Notes: a model not told the origin generated them from the sequence alone. Counted from the stretch's first letter, positions 11,819 to 21,408 are shown. The stretch: 64,000 nucleotides of DNA from Aerococcus tenax (GCF_003286645.3 NZ_CP127382.2:620001-684000), one strand, 5' to 3'. Made by a program: numbers and translations.

Positions 11819-12085
11819 ATGAAAACTCAAGACTTTAATATTACTGCAGAAACTGGTATCCATGCTCGTCCAGCAACCTTACTTGTGCAAACTGCAAGCA
11901 AATTTAAATCTGATATTAACTTAGAATATAAAGGTAAATCTGTTAACTTGAAATCCATCATGGGTGTAATGTCCTTAGGAGTAGGCCAAGGTGCAGATGT
12001 AACCATCTCTGTTGAAGGTGAAGATGAAGAAGAAGCAATGGCAGCTATCCAAGAAACCATGAAAAGTGAAGGGTTGTCAGAATAA
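11819..12085 (+). CDS. ptsH: Phosphocarrier protein HPr
   Basis: HPr passes phosphate from Enzyme I to the sugar-specific EIIA domains of the phosphotransferase system and, when phosphorylated on serine, acts as CcpA co-repressor. The 88-residue protein has the catalytic His15 in TGIHARPA and the regulatory Ser46 in [11 protein letters not shown]. Translation starts at the ATG at 11819 with AAAAAGGAG upstream; a longer frame from 11771 has no such site and would add residues foreign to HPr. It is followed after one base by ptsI. Intact Ser46 implies HPr kinase and CcpA control in this organism. Confidence 0.97.
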   Translation: MKTQDFNITAETGIHARPATLLVQTASKFKSDINLEYKGKSVNLKSIMGVMSLGVGQGADVTISVEGEDEEEAMAAIQETMKSEGLSE

Positions 12086-12086
12086 C

Positions 12087-13811
12087 ATGGAAAAGTTGAA
12101 AGGAATTGGGGCTAGTGATGGTTACGCCATTGCTAAGGCCTTTCTTTTGGAACAACCTGACTTATCCTTTGAAGAAGGAAAAGTAGAAGATGCTGATGCG
12201 GAAATTGACCGCTTAACTAAGGCTATTGACGATAGTCGCATTGAGATCGCTAAGATTAAAGTGATTGCGCAAGAACGTCTATCTGAAGAAGAAGCAGGCG
12301 TTTTTGATGCGCATTTACAAATGCTAGATGACCCAGAAATGATTGCGACTTACCAACAAAAAGTCAAAGATGAAAATCTTGATGCTCAAACTGCTGTGCG
12401 CCAAACGGCTGATGGCTTTATTGCTATCTTTAAAGCCATGGAAGATAACCCATATATGCAAGAACGTGCAGCGGATATTAAAGATGTTACCGACCGCCTC
12501 ATCGCACATTTAATCGGCGCCAAAATTCCTAACTTGAGTTTAATTGATGAGGATGCAATTGTTATTGCTCCTGATTTAACTCCGAGTGATACCGCACAAT
12601 TAAACAAATATGTTAAAGGATTTGTTACTGATATTGGTGGACGGACATCCCACTCGGCAATTATGGCACGTAGCTTAGAAGTTGCCGCTGTTGTTGGGAC
12701 CACTTCTGCTTCTGAAGCGGTTAGTGATGGTGACTTAGTCATTGTCGACGGTTTTGAAGGAGAAGTTTTAATTAATCCAGACCAAGCCACTGTTGATAGC
12801 TATAAGGACAAAGCTAAGGCTTATCAAAAACAAAAACTTGAATGGGAAAGCCTTAAAGATGCGGATTCTCTAACCAAAGATGGCAAACAATTTGAAATTG
12901 TTGCCAATATCGGTTCACCTAAAGACTTACCCGGTGTCCATGAAAATGGGGCTGAAGGTGTGGGACTTTATCGGACAGAATTCCTCTATATGGATTCAGA
13001 CCACTTCCCAACTGAAGAAGAACAATTTGAAGCTTATAAGGAAGTTTTAGAATCTCTTAATGGTAAGAATGTGGTTATTCGGACTATGGATATTGGTGGA
13101 GATAAGAAACTCCCTTATTTACCCTTACCTGAAGAGCTAAATCCTTTCTTGGGTTACCGTGCTATCCGGATTTGCTTAAGAGAAACGGATATGTTCCGGA
13201 CCCAATTACGGGCACTTCTACGTGCTTCCGCTTATGGAAAATTAAGCATTATGTTCCCAATGGTAGCCACTTTAGAAGAATGGCGTCAAGCCAAAGCCCT
13301 ATATGAGGAAGAACGTCAAAAATTAATTGACGAGGGCGTTGAAGTCGCTGACAATATTCAAGTGGGGATTATGATTGAAATCCCAGCAGCCGCTGTTTTA
13401 GCTGATCAATTTGCCAAGGAAGTTGACTTCTTTAGTATTGGTACCAACGACTTGATCCAATACACCATGGCTGCTGACCGGATGAATAATAATATCTCTT
13501 ACCTCTACCAACCATATAATCCAGCCGTGCTACGCCTGATTAACTATGTGATTCAAGCTAGTCACAAAGAAGGTAAATGGACCGGTATGTGTGGGGAAGT
13601 AGCTGGTGACCAAACTGCTATCCCACTACTTGTTGGTATGGGCTTAGATGAATTCTCTATGAGCGCAACTTCAATTCTTAAATCGCGTTCCTTAATGGCT
13701 CGCTTAGATTCTAAGGAGTGTGAAGAATTAGCTCACAAAGCCATGAATGAAAAGACCAGTTCAGAAGAAGTGGCCGAAATGGTTCATGACTATGTTTCTA
13801 AGTTAGACTAA
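12087..13811 (+). CDS. ptsI: Phosphoenolpyruvate-protein phosphotransferase (Enzyme I)
   Basis: Enzyme I takes phosphate from phosphoenolpyruvate and gives it to HPr, the first step of the sugar phosphotransferase system. From the ATG at 12087 it is 574 residues, the usual size. The swivelling histidine lies in [13 protein letters not shown] (about residue 189). The PEP-binding barrel carries [25 protein letters not shown] and [10 protein letters not shown], and the active cysteine is in [11 protein letters not shown]. It begins one base after the ptsH stop, so the two are read from one messenger. A terminator follows. Confidence 0.97.
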   Translation: MEKLKGIGASDGYAIAKAFLLEQPDLSFEEGKVEDADAEIDRLTKAIDDSRIEIAKIKVIAQERLSEEEAGVFDAHLQMLDDPEMIATYQQKVKDENLDAQTAVRQTADGFIAIFKAMEDNPYMQERAADIKDVTDRLIAHLIGAKIPNLSLIDEDAIVIAPDLTPSDTAQLNKYVKGFVTDIGGRTSHSAIMARSLEVAAVVGTTSASEAVSDGDLVIVDGFEGEVLINPDQATVDSYKDKAKAYQKQKLEWESLKDADSLTKDGKQFEIVANIGSPKDLPGVHENGAEGVGLYRTEFLYMDSDHFPTEEEQFEAYKEVLESLNGKNVVIRTMDIGGDKKLPYLPLPEELNPFLGYRAIRICLRETDMFRTQLRALLRASAYGKLSIMFPMVATLEEWRQAKALYEEERQKLIDEGVEVADNIQVGIMIEIPAAAVLADQFAKEVDFFSIGTNDLIQYTMAADRMNNNISYLYQPYNPAVLRLINYVIQASHKEGKWTGMCGEVAGDQTAIPLLVGMGLDEFSMSATSILKSRSLMARLDSKECEELAHKAMNEKTSSEEVAEMVHDYVSKLD

Positions 13812-13827
13812 AAAGAATAAACTGATT

Positions 13828-13892
13828 AAGTGCTGGTAATGAATACTGCCTTCAGTGAAGGAGAGTGATTCAATCATACCAGCACTTTTTTC
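13828..13892 (+). terminator. Terminator of ptsHI
   Basis: AAGTGCTGGTA (13828-13838) pairs with TACCAGCACTT (13877-13887), followed by a T-run. The loop of about 38 bases can fold further. Confidence 0.85.
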
Positions 13893-13897
13893 TTGGA

Positions 13898-13926
13898 TTG
13901 GTATTCACTCTGACCTGTGCTAAAAT
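13898..13926 (+). promoter_or_regulatory. Promoter of the GT4 glycosyltransferase gene
   Basis: TTGGTA at 13898-13903, a 17-base spacer and TAAAAT at 13921-13926 preceded by TGC, which makes an extended -10. Confidence 0.65.
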
Positions 13927-13976
13927 AAAAGTACTTTGCACAGCTTAATAGTAGATGATTATGAGGGGAGAGGAAA

Positions 13977-15185
13977 ATGAAGATCGGCTTTTTTACGGAT
14001 ACTTATTTTCCACAAACTAGTGGGGTGGCTAGCTCAATTCAGACCTTAAAAGAAGAATTGACCAAGGCCGGCCACCAAGTTTATATTTTCACCACGACAG
14101 ATCCTAAGGTGAAAGAGGATCAAGCGGAAGAAGGAATATTTAGGTACGAATCCATTCCCTTTCTCTTTTTTAAAGAACGTCGGGTGGCGGTGACAACTTT
14201 GCGACCGATTTATAAGAAGGCCAAAGAATTAGATTTAGATATCATCCATACCCATACCGAGTTTACCATGGGGATTTTTGGCGTCATGGTGGCCCACCGT
14301 TTGCGTTTACCAATTGTGCATACTTATCACACCTGGTATGAAAATTACCTGCATTATATCTTAAATGGTCACTTAGTGCCTAAGGCGGCGGTTAAGTCCT
14401 ATACCCGTTATTTTTGTCAATTAGCCAATACGGTTATTGCTCCTAGTCAAATGATCCGCCAAGTGTTACAGGAATACGGTGTTGAGCGCCCGATTGAAGT
14501 CATACCGTCCGGTGTCCGTTTCACAAAGCAATTAGCTAAGGCAGACCGCCAACAATTAAAGGATGAGCTGGGGCTTGCGGATGACCAGCTGGTTCTTATC
14601 ACGGTTAACCGAATTGCCCAAGAGAAGAATTTAGATAGTTTAATTCAACAGATGGCCAAGCTTCTGGAACTTATCCCCCAGGCTCGACTACTGATAGTCG
14701 GTGATGGACCGGAAAAAGACCACCTAATGTCCCTTAGCCAAGAACTCAAGATAAGTCATGCAGTTATTTTTACTGGGATGGTTCCCCATGAAGAAATTAA
14801 TGGCTATTATCAAATCGCTGATATTTATGTGAATTTATCCGTGACTGAGACCCAGGGAATTACTTTTATCGAGGCCATTGGCAATCATTTGCCCATTGTG
14901 GCTATGAAGAATGACTATTTACTTAACTTAAACCGGACAGCTTCGATTGGTAAATTACTTGACCAGGTTGACCAGTTCAGCCAGGCAGTACTTTCCTTAG
15001 CAGGATCAGCTTCTGAGAATTGCCAAGCCTTTAAGCGTTTAGAGCAGGAAATTTCTGCCCAGACTTTCTATGAACGGGTCTATGCCTTGTATACTTCTTT
15101 AATAAGAAAGCAAGAAAGTCAGATGGAAGATGACGATACTAGCTTTTTTGAGAAAATTTCCGAAAATATCTGGCCCTTTCAATAA
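13977..15185 (+). CDS. GT4-family glycosyltransferase, probable diacylglycerol glucosyltransferase
   Basis: This 402-residue protein is a GT-B fold, family 4 retaining glycosyltransferase. The N-terminal half starts with the family's KIGFFTDTYFPQTSGVASSI and contains HTHTEFTMG. The C-terminal nucleotide-sugar site includes VNRIAQEKNLD, VGDGPE and the E-x7-E motif in ETQGITFIEA. In Lactobacillales the closest characterised relatives add glucose to diacylglycerol for membrane glycolipids and lipoteichoic acid anchors. That role is inferred from family, since no adjacent lipid gene confirms it. It has no signal peptide and is probably peripheral at the inner face of the membrane. It appears monocistronic, with AGGGGAGAGG before the ATG. 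Confidence 0.8.
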   Translation: MKIGFFTDTYFPQTSGVASSIQTLKEELTKAGHQVYIFTTTDPKVKEDQAEEGIFRYESIPFLFFKERRVAVTTLRPIYKKAKELDLDIIHTHTEFTMGIFGVMVAHRLRLPIVHTYHTWYENYLHYILNGHLVPKAAVKSYTRYFCQLANTVIAPSQMIRQVLQEYGVERPIEVIPSGVRFTKQLAKADRQQLKDELGLADDQLVLITVNRIAQEKNLDSLIQQMAKLLELIPQARLLIVGDGPEKDHLMSLSQELKISHAVIFTGMVPHEEINGYYQIADIYVNLSVTETQGITFIEAIGNHLPIVAMKNDYLLNLNRTASIGKLLDQVDQFSQAVLSLAGSASENCQAFKRLEQEISAQTFYERVYALYTSLIRKQESQMEDDDTSFFEKISENIWPFQ

Positions 15186-15249
15186 TTTTTCCTTTTCATT
15201 TCATGACTTTTTGTTAAAATGAAACAAGAGTAATGAAAGGGGACAGAAA

Positions 15250-15477
15250 ATGCAAGCTTCACAACTAAAAGCGATTATTTCTCGACTTGAGGCCATGCTT
15301 GAAGAGGGATCAGATATTGAAGTGAGACGATTTGAAAAAGAGGGCGAGGAACGATGCATGGTGCGCTATGATCGTGAAAGTGAAAGCTTTCTATTAATCG
15401 AGCATGGGGTAGATCAAACTTTTCAATTTGATGATATCGACCTAGCCGCTATGGAGATTTATGACCTCATTCAATAA
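15250..15477 (+). CDS. YkuJ-family protein (DUF1797)
   Basis: This 75-residue protein matches the small YkuJ family by length and layout: an N-terminal helix (SQLKAIISRLEAML), a middle beta sheet (EVRRFEKEGEERCMVRYDRES) whose pattern recurs in Bacillus YkuJ, and a helical end with FDDIDLAAMEIYDLIQ. The biochemical function of the family is not known to me. It starts at ATG 15250 with AAAGGGGAC before it. It lies 64 bases after the glycosyltransferase and is followed by its own terminator. Confidence 0.75.
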   Translation: MQASQLKAIISRLEAMLEEGSDIEVRRFEKEGEERCMVRYDRESESFLLIEHGVDQTFQFDDIDLAAMEIYDLIQ

Positions 15478-15491
15478 TTTGACTAACAAAC

Positions 15492-15517
15492 AGCCTGGAG
15501 ATTGTCCAGGCTTTTTC
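15492..15517 (+). terminator. Terminator after the YkuJ-family gene
   Basis: AGCCTGGA pairs with TCCAGGCT around GATTG, followed by TTTTCT. Confidence 0.85.
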
Positions 15518-15540
15518 TGTAGCTGGACATTGGGCTGATC

Positions 15541-15570
15541 TTGTTAAACAAAGTTGACTTAGTGTATAAT
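15541..15570 (+). promoter_or_regulatory. Promoter of murE-hom-thrB
   Basis: TTGTTA at 15541-15546 and a perfect TATAAT at 15565-15570 are 18 bases apart, leaving a leader of about 23 bases before murE. Confidence 0.65.
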
Positions 15571-15599
15571 GAAAATTCAGAAGAGAAAGTGAGGCAATT

Positions 15600-17114
15600 A
15601 TGAAAAAGACATTAAGAAAGATATGTCGCCTACTTGATGAACGAGGGCAATTAAAGAGTCCGCTGCTAACGAGCCAGGCGTCAGTCCAAAACTTAAGTTA
15701 CAATTCCAAAGCGGTTTCTGAAGGAACCCTATTCTTCTGCAAGGGAGCTCACTTTAAGCCTGCTTATTTAGAACAAGCCCAAGCTTTAGGGGCCATTGCC
15801 TATGTGAGTGAGCAGGACTATGGCCTGGATCTCCCCCTTATACAAGTGGAAGATATCCGTTTAGCCATGCCCATTATTGCGGATTTCTTTTACCAAGCCC
15901 CTTACCAAGCCTTTCACCTAACTGGGATTACGGGAACTAAGGGGAAGACAACGACTACCTTCTATTTAACTAAGATTCTTGATTTGTATCAGAAAAGCTT
16001 AGGAAAGGAGCCAACTGCCTATCTGTCTTCCTCAAGTTATTATGATGGAGTTGACCAAGGAGAATCTCACTTAACCACGCCCGAGTCCCTTGAACTTTTC
16101 TATCGCTTTAACCATGTCCGCGAGTCAGCAATCGACTTTATGACTATGGAAGTCTCCAGTCAAGCTCTTAAGTATCACCGGGTAGCAGAAGTTCCCTTTG
16201 AAGTTGGAGCTTTTCTGAATATTTCCACGGACCATATTTCACCAAGCGAGCATCCCAATTTTGAAGATTACTTCATGAGTAAGCTTAAGCTTTTTGATCA
16301 AAGTCAGTTGGCGGTGATTAACTTAGACGCTGACCATATCGATCGAATTTATCAAAGAGCAAGCGATTCGAAAACGGTCAAGGAAATTGTGACGGTTTCG
16401 ACTAAGGATGAACAGGCCGATTATCTAGCTAAAAACATTGTGTCTGGGGTTGATCAACAACACTTTGTTTTACATGCGCCTGACTTTGAAGGAGAAATCC
16501 GGATGAAGATGCTGGGGCGGTTTAATGTAGAAAACGCCCTAGTCGCTATTGCGATTGCTCGCTACTACCAAGTTCCCTATGAAATCATAAAGAAAGCCTT
16601 ACAAACAGCACAAACTGAAGGCCGGATGGAAGTCTATCATTCTACGGATAAACGCATCCATGCTATCGTTGACTTCGCCCACAATAAATTGAGCCTAGAA
16701 AAACTTTTTGAAGCCAGCCGTCAAATGTATCCTAAGGCCCATAGCATTGTGGTCTTTGGCTCTGCAGGGGACAAAGCAATATCTAGACGCAAGGATTTAG
16801 GGGAAGTCGCCGCCCAATATGCGGATGAAATTATTCTCACCATGGATGACCCTGGGACTGAATCAGTGGAAAAAATATGCCAAGAAATCAACCAACCCAT
16901 TCAAGCGGCTAAGCGCCAGGCAAAAATTATCCCTAATCGTCCCCAAGCGATTGACTATGCTTTTCAACAAGCTGCTGCTTATGATGGAGAGGTCGTGGTC
17001 TTGATTGCTGGTAAGGGGGATGAAGATACCATGAAAATTAATGGTGTCGACCAAGCTTACCCAACCGATCGCTATTATGTGAAGCAGGCTTTAGAAGAAA
17101 TATCCAAGCAATAG
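15600..17114 (+). CDS. murE: UDP-N-acetylmuramoyl tripeptide synthetase (MurE)
   Basis: MurE adds the third amino acid of the peptidoglycan stem to UDP-MurNAc-L-Ala-D-Glu in the cytoplasm. The 504-residue protein has the Mur-ligase N-terminal domain, the P-loop GITGTKGKTTTT near residue 110, the carbamate-Lys region and a C-terminal domain with DDPGTESVE. Enzymes specific for meso-diaminopimelate carry DNPR at that place. The DDPG found here lacks the arginine, which points to L-lysine, as is usual in Lactobacillales; this is inference from one motif. RBS GTGAGG stands before ATG 15600. The gene heads a run with hom and thrB, an unusual partnership noted under findings. Confidence 0.92.
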   Translation: MKKTLRKICRLLDERGQLKSPLLTSQASVQNLSYNSKAVSEGTLFFCKGAHFKPAYLEQAQALGAIAYVSEQDYGLDLPLIQVEDIRLAMPIIADFFYQAPYQAFHLTGITGTKGKTTTTFYLTKILDLYQKSLGKEPTAYLSSSSYYDGVDQGESHLTTPESLELFYRFNHVRESAIDFMTMEVSSQALKYHRVAEVPFEVGAFLNISTDHISPSEHPNFEDYFMSKLKLFDQSQLAVINLDADHIDRIYQRASDSKTVKEIVTVSTKDEQADYLAKNIVSGVDQQHFVLHAPDFEGEIRMKMLGRFNVENALVAIAIARYYQVPYEIIKKALQTAQTEGRMEVYHSTDKRIHAIVDFAHNKLSLEKLFEASRQMYPKAHSIVVFGSAGDKAISRRKDLGEVAAQYADEIILTMDDPGTESVEKICQEINQPIQAAKRQAKIIPNRPQAIDYAFQQAAAYDGEVVVLIAGKGDEDTMKINGVDQAYPTDRYYVKQALEEISKQ

Positions 17115-17131
17115 ATAAGAAGGAGGCAAGT

Positions 17132-18412
17132 ATGGTAAGTAAGAAGATAGCTATTTTAGGTTTAGGAACAGTTGGTCAGGGTGTATTCCGCGTTTTGCGC
17201 GATCATCAGGCCAAAATTACCAGCCAACTCCACCATGCCCTTGAAGTAAAAAAGATCTTTGTCAGAAGTCCCGAGAAAGTGACCGAAGAATTCTCAAGTC
17301 AGGCTGAAATCGTTACTGATTATCAGGAGATTGTTGCTGACCCTGACATTGATATTGTGGTTGAAGTTATGGGTGGCATAGATTTTGCCAAGCAATGTAT
17401 TGAAGGCGCTCTTCAAGCAGGCAAAGCGGTGGTTACTGCCAATAAGGACCTTATTTGTGAACATGGAGCTGCCTTAAGTCAACTCGCTGAAACTAAGGAA
17501 CTTGACTTACGCTTCGAGGCGGCGGTCGCTGGTGGCATCCCTATCTTAAACACCTTACGCAATAGTTTCGCTGGCGATGAAGTCACTGAAATATTAGGGA
17601 TTCTAAACGGAACCTCTAACTTTATTATTAGTGAAATGACCGAAAATGGGTCTAGCTACCAAGAAGCCTTAGCTAAAGCTCAGAAACTTGGCTTTGCTGA
17701 AGCTGATCCTAGTGCCGATGTTGATGGCCTTGATGCTGGACGTAAGGCGGTTATCCTCGCCAAGATGGGCTTCGGTATTAGTCTCAATTTAGATGACGTG
17801 ATGATCAAAGGGATTAGTGACTTAAATGCGGTGGATATAGAGATCGCTAAGAATTTAGGTTACGTGATTAAATCCTTGGCAGTCCTCGACCATCAAGGAG
17901 AAAATTTTGCCTGTGAAGTGCAAAGCTTTTTACTAGAAAAGTCACATCCATTAGCCATGGTTAAGCAAGAGATGAATGCTGTTTATACCAAGAGCAAGGC
18001 TGGGGGAGAAATGATGTTTTACGGTCCCGGAGCCGGCGAGTTGCCAACAGGGGTTGCTGTTGTGAGTGATATCATCCAAGTCGCTAAGAACCAGGAAAAT
18101 GATGACTACCAAGTCTTTGCTAATTATCGTTTAGATGAAAAGGTCCACTTGTCTGCCCAAGCCAACTATCCTTATTACTATCGTTTAGCCATCCAGGACC
18201 AGAGTCAAGGCCTAAAGACCCTCCTCGGTCTTCTCAACCAAGAAGGAATCTCTATCAACCACTTAGGTAATTACCAAGAAGGAGTGTTGTATATTTTAAC
18301 CAGTCCAGGAAGCTATGCTTCTCATCAAGCAATTGCTAAGCAGCTTGAAAGCGCTCAAGGAGTGGAATTATTGGCTTCCTATCCTATTTTTAATGAAGAG
18401 AAGGAGGACTAA
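17132..18412 (+). CDS. hom: Homoserine dehydrogenase
   Basis: This enzyme reduces aspartate semialdehyde to homoserine with NAD(P)H, the branch step to threonine and methionine. The 426-residue protein has the N-terminal dinucleotide motif GLGTVGQGVFR, the family signature with TANKDLI, and a catalytic segment including GILNGTSNFI and EADPSADVDGLDAGRKA. A C-terminal ACT domain (about 345-420) usually gives feedback control by threonine. AAGGAGGC is ideally spaced before ATG 17132, which lies 17 bases after murE, and thrB follows by three bases. Confidence 0.96.
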   Translation: MVSKKIAILGLGTVGQGVFRVLRDHQAKITSQLHHALEVKKIFVRSPEKVTEEFSSQAEIVTDYQEIVADPDIDIVVEVMGGIDFAKQCIEGALQAGKAVVTANKDLICEHGAALSQLAETKELDLRFEAAVAGGIPILNTLRNSFAGDEVTEILGILNGTSNFIISEMTENGSSYQEALAKAQKLGFAEADPSADVDGLDAGRKAVILAKMGFGISLNLDDVMIKGISDLNAVDIEIAKNLGYVIKSLAVLDHQGENFACEVQSFLLEKSHPLAMVKQEMNAVYTKSKAGGEMMFYGPGAGELPTGVAVVSDIIQVAKNQENDDYQVFANYRLDEKVHLSAQANYPYYYRLAIQDQSQGLKTLLGLLNQEGISINHLGNYQEGVLYILTSPGSYASHQAIAKQLESAQGVELLASYPIFNEEKED

Positions 18413-18415
18413 AGC

Positions 18416-19315
18416 ATGCAGCGTGTTATAGTTCCTGCCACTTCAGCCAATTTAGGCCCAGGTTTTGACTCGGTCGGGGTGGCTGTCGACTTGTATTTGA
18501 GAGTAGATATTATCGGCCCTAGTCAAGATTGGGAGATTAGACATAACCTGGGGGATGATGTCCCGACTGATGAGAATAACCTATTGATAAAAACCATTCT
18601 TGATCTTGCCCCCCAAACACCGCCCCAACAATTATATATGCACAGTCAGATTCCCATCACACGTGGCCTAGGGAGCAGTTCCAGTGCCATTGTTGCTGCT
18701 ATTGAAATTGTTGATTATCTCAATCAATTCCAGTGGTCACTTAGCCACAAAATCAATTTAGCCAATAAAATCGAAGGGCATCCTGATAATATTGCTCCTT
18801 GTTTAGCAGGCGGACTAGTGATTGGAGTGGCTATCGGTTCGGAAGAAGTGATTTGGTCTAAGGAAGTCTTTCCTAATACTCGCCTAATCGCAACCGTGCC
18901 TCATTATCAACTGTCGACCAAAAAAGCTCGCGAAGTCCTACCCGACCGCCTGTCATATGCTGATGCTGTTCGGGCCAATGGAATGGGAAATGTTCTAGTT
19001 TCCAAGTTAATGGAAGGTAATCTGGATGATGCGGGCCGATTAATGGAACAGGATTATTTCCACGAGCCTTATCGCAAGAGCTTAGTGCCTGAATTAGAAC
19101 GAGTGCGTCAACTTTTAAAAGGTGTTCCTGGGGTCTATGGCACTTATCTAAGTGGAGCTGGGCCTACTGTAATGACCATGGTCCAGGCTTCTCATAGCCA
19201 AGAAATTAAGGACCTGCTGGAGGCTAGCCTTGAAGAGGTCAGCCTCTATGACCTTGCTATTGATGATAAGGGGAGTCGCTTTGAAGAAGTGAAAACCCTG
19301 GATGAGTTTGAATAA
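18416..19315 (+). CDS. thrB: Homoserine kinase
   Basis: ThrB phosphorylates homoserine to O-phosphohomoserine on the way to threonine. It is a 299-residue GHMP kinase. VPATSANLGPGFDS near the N-terminus and the phosphate loop ITRGLGSSSSAIVAA (about residues 82-96) are diagnostic, as is the C-terminal SGAGPTVM. AAGGAGG lies 10 bases before the ATG. No threonine synthase gene follows; a terminator closes the unit, so thrC must lie elsewhere if the pathway is complete. Confidence 0.96.
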   Translation: MQRVIVPATSANLGPGFDSVGVAVDLYLRVDIIGPSQDWEIRHNLGDDVPTDENNLLIKTILDLAPQTPPQQLYMHSQIPITRGLGSSSSAIVAAIEIVDYLNQFQWSLSHKINLANKIEGHPDNIAPCLAGGLVIGVAIGSEEVIWSKEVFPNTRLIATVPHYQLSTKKAREVLPDRLSYADAVRANGMGNVLVSKLMEGNLDDAGRLMEQDYFHEPYRKSLVPELERVRQLLKGVPGVYGTYLSGAGPTVMTMVQASHSQEIKDLLEASLEEVSLYDLAIDDKGSRFEEVKTLDEFE

Positions 19316-19322
19316 TATGCTT

Positions 19323-19363
19323 AAACACGACTTCTAGCCGCTAGTTTTAGAAGTCGTGTTTTC
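19323..19363 (+). terminator. Terminator of murE-hom-thrB
   Basis: AAACACGACTTCTA pairs perfectly with TAGAAGTCGTGTTT (14 bp), followed by a short T-run. Confidence 0.88.
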
Positions 19364-19386
19364 CTCTATTTAAAAGAGCCCATCAA

Positions 19387-19414
19387 TTATCAATGCCAAT
19401 GATTATGCTATAAT
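19387..19414 (+). promoter_or_regulatory. Promoter of the yqeG cluster
   Basis: TGCTATAAT at 19406-19414 is a perfect extended -10, with a weak TTATCA at 19387-19392 as the -35 element. The yqeG ATG lies 26 bases downstream. Confidence 0.65.
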
Positions 19415-19440
19415 GTAAGAAATGTAGAGAGGAGAGGGAT

Positions 19441-19971
19441 ATGCTCACAGACTACTTCCTACCGACCTGGTTGGTAGATACAATTTATTCCATTTCTCCC
19501 CAAGCCCTAAAGAGCTTGAGTGTGAAAGGGATAATAACTGATTTAGATAATACCTTAATTGCCTGGGATTTTCCGGATGCTACCCAGGAATTGATTGAAT
19601 GGGTCAAAGAGATGCAAGAAAATGGCATTGAGGTCATGATTTTATCCAATAACAATGAACAGCGGGTAAAACATGTCGCAGATCAATTACAAGTTCCATA
19701 CTATTCAGCAGCTTTTAAACCCTTTCGCAAGGGAATAAGACATTTATTGAAAATTTCCGGCTTAAAAGAAGAAGAAGTTATTATCATTGGCGACCAGCTA
19801 TTGACTGATATTTTTGTGGCCAACCGGCAAGGCTTGCGCAGTGTCTTGGTCCGACCGGTGACCAACAGTGATAGTGTAGTCACGCGGATAAACCGTCGTA
19901 TCGAAAGCTTTGTCTTTAATGGACTAAAAAGACGCTATTCAGAATTAAAGTGGAGGGATCGGATTGACTGA
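19441..19971 (+). CDS. yqeG: YqeG-family HAD phosphatase
   Basis: This 176-residue protein belongs to the HAD superfamily, subfamily IIIA. The catalytic aspartates are in TDLDNTLIAWD (about residues 35-45), the second motif is ILSNNNE, and the metal site is GDQLLTDI. The true substrate is not established. In Firmicutes it heads the cluster yqeG-yqeH-yhbY-nadD-yqeK-rsfS, as here, which links it to ribosome assembly by context. Its end overlaps yqeH by eight bases. RBS GGAGAGGG precedes ATG 19441. Confidence 0.9.
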   Translation: MLTDYFLPTWLVDTIYSISPQALKSLSVKGIITDLDNTLIAWDFPDATQELIEWVKEMQENGIEVMILSNNNEQRVKHVADQLQVPYYSAAFKPFRKGIRHLLKISGLKEEEVIIIGDQLLTDIFVANRQGLRSVLVRPVTNSDSVVTRINRRIESFVFNGLKRRYSELKWRDRID

Positions 19972-21076
19972 GGAAGTCCTTTATTGTATTGGTTGTGGAG
20001 CGAGCTTGCAAACAGACCAGCCCAAGGAGCGAGGCTATACTCCAAAAAGTGCCTATGATAAGGGGGTAGAAAGTGGCGAGCTCTATTGCCAACGCTGTTT
20101 TAAATTGCGCCACTATAACCAATTAGAAAAAGTCCAAATGACCCCAGCAGAATTTAGGCAGATTTTACATGAGATCAGTGAGGACGATGCTTTAATCGTC
20201 AATGTCATTGATATTTTTTACGTACAGTCTACCATTATTCCGGCCTTAGAACGTTTAGTGGGAAATAATGATATTGTATTTGTAGCGAATAAAGTTGACC
20301 TGCTCCCTAGTGATGTCAAAAGCAGTAAAATTGAAGCCTGGCTGAAGAAATATTTAAAGGACCAAGGTTTTAAAGCTAGAAATGTCTTCCTAACCTCTGC
20401 CGTCAAAAATAAAGCCATAGATGATCTCTTTAGCTTTATTGACCAACACCGCAAGGGCCGCAATGTCTACATTGTCGGAGTAAGTAATGTGGGGAAATCG
20501 ACCTTAATTAACAGTATGCTCAGGGCCCAAGGCTTTAGCGATAGTGTCATTACCACCAGTCAATTTCCAGGAACTACTCTAGATTTGATAAAAATTCCTT
20601 TTGATGAAGCGAGTGACTTAATTGACACGCCTGGTATTCTTAAGGACAGTCAAATGACCACTTTACTGGATTATAAGAGTATTGAGCAAATCCTCCCCCA
20701 AAAACGGATAAAGCCGAGAACCTTTCAATTAAATCCGGGTCAGAGTTTATTCCTAGGGGGAATGGCTCGCTTTGACTACTTAGAAGGAGACAAACAGGGG
20801 GTAACAGTTTACTTGAGTAATCAAGTGGACATTCACCGTCGGAAAACTGAAGGATCTGATGAATTCTTAGCCAAGCACCAAGGAGACTTACTCACTCCGC
20901 CAAGTGCCAGTGAAGTTGAGCGATTTTCCGATCTTGTTGGTCAGGTCTATACCATTAAGGAGCCATGTGATTTGGTTATTGCTGGCCTAGGTTGGCTAAG
21001 TATCAAAAAACCAGGAAAAGTAGCTATTTATGCACCTAAAACAGTCGATATTTTTCAAAGAAAACCACTTATTTAG
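19964..21076 (+). CDS. yqeH: Ribosome biogenesis GTPase YqeH
   Basis: YqeH is a circularly permuted GTPase needed for assembly of the 30S subunit. The 370-residue protein starts with a zinc ribbon (CIGCG and CQRC). Its GTPase motifs are in permuted order: G4 NKVDLL, then SAVKN, then G1 GVSNVGKST, then G3 DTPG. A C-terminal substrate-binding domain follows. The start is TTG at 19964, supported by TGGAGGG at 19951-19957 and by the zinc ribbon directly after it. It overlaps yqeG by eight bases. In Bacillus aroE follows yqeH; here yhbY follows directly. Confidence 0.95.
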   Translation: MTEEVLYCIGCGASLQTDQPKERGYTPKSAYDKGVESGELYCQRCFKLRHYNQLEKVQMTPAEFRQILHEISEDDALIVNVIDIFYVQSTIIPALERLVGNNDIVFVANKVDLLPSDVKSSKIEAWLKKYLKDQGFKARNVFLTSAVKNKAIDDLFSFIDQHRKGRNVYIVGVSNVGKSTLINSMLRAQGFSDSVITTSQFPGTTLDLIKIPFDEASDLIDTPGILKDSQMTTLLDYKSIEQILPQKRIKPRTFQLNPGQSLFLGGMARFDYLEGDKQGVTVYLSNQVDIHRRKTEGSDEFLAKHQGDLLTPPSASEVERFSDLVGQVYTIKEPCDLVIAGLGWLSIKKPGKVAIYAPKTVDIFQRKPLI

Positions 21077-21084
21077 GAGGAAAT

Positions 21085-21408
21085 ATGCTAATTAATAAAC
21101 AAAAAAAGGCAATCAAAAAAGCAGCTCATCATGAGAAGGCCATTTTGCAAATTGGAAAAAACGGTTTAAAAGATGAGTTAATGGAACAAATTGACCAAGC
21201 CCTAGAGAAGAGAGAGCTAGTTAAAATCTCGGTTTTACAAAATGCCGGGATTGAGACCGACCAAGCTCTTGAAGCCATTGACCAGACCCTAGCGCCTCAA
21301 TTCGTTTATAGTATCGGACACACTATCGTCCTCTACCGGACTTCCTCAGAGGAAAAGAATCAAAAGCTATCGAAAGAAATTCGCGCCTTAAAAAATAAAG
21401 GAGTGTAA
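21085..21408 (+). CDS. yhbY: Ribosome assembly RNA-binding protein YhbY
   Basis: This 107-residue protein is a CRM-domain RNA-binding protein associated with the large or pre-50S ribosomal subunit. The family's GKNGL loop (residues 27-31) and the segment GHTIVLYR near the C-terminus are present. It sits eight bases after yqeH with TTAGGAGG before the ATG and four bases before nadD. It is slightly longer than the usual ~96 residues through a basic tail. Confidence 0.93.
   Translation: MLINKQKKAIKKAAHHEKAILQIGKNGLKDELMEQIDQALEKRELVKISVLQNAGIETDQALEAIDQTLAPQFVYSIGHTIVLYRTSSEEKNQKLSKEIRALKNKGV

Noticed and set aside
12386..12790. 134-residue reverse open frame opposite ptsI
   Set aside because: Antisense shadow of ptsI with low-complexity Ser/Ala composition.
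15554..15570. TTGACT with TATAAT before murE as a promoter
   Set aside because: The spacing is only five bases; TTGTTA at 15541 has the right 18-base spacing instead.
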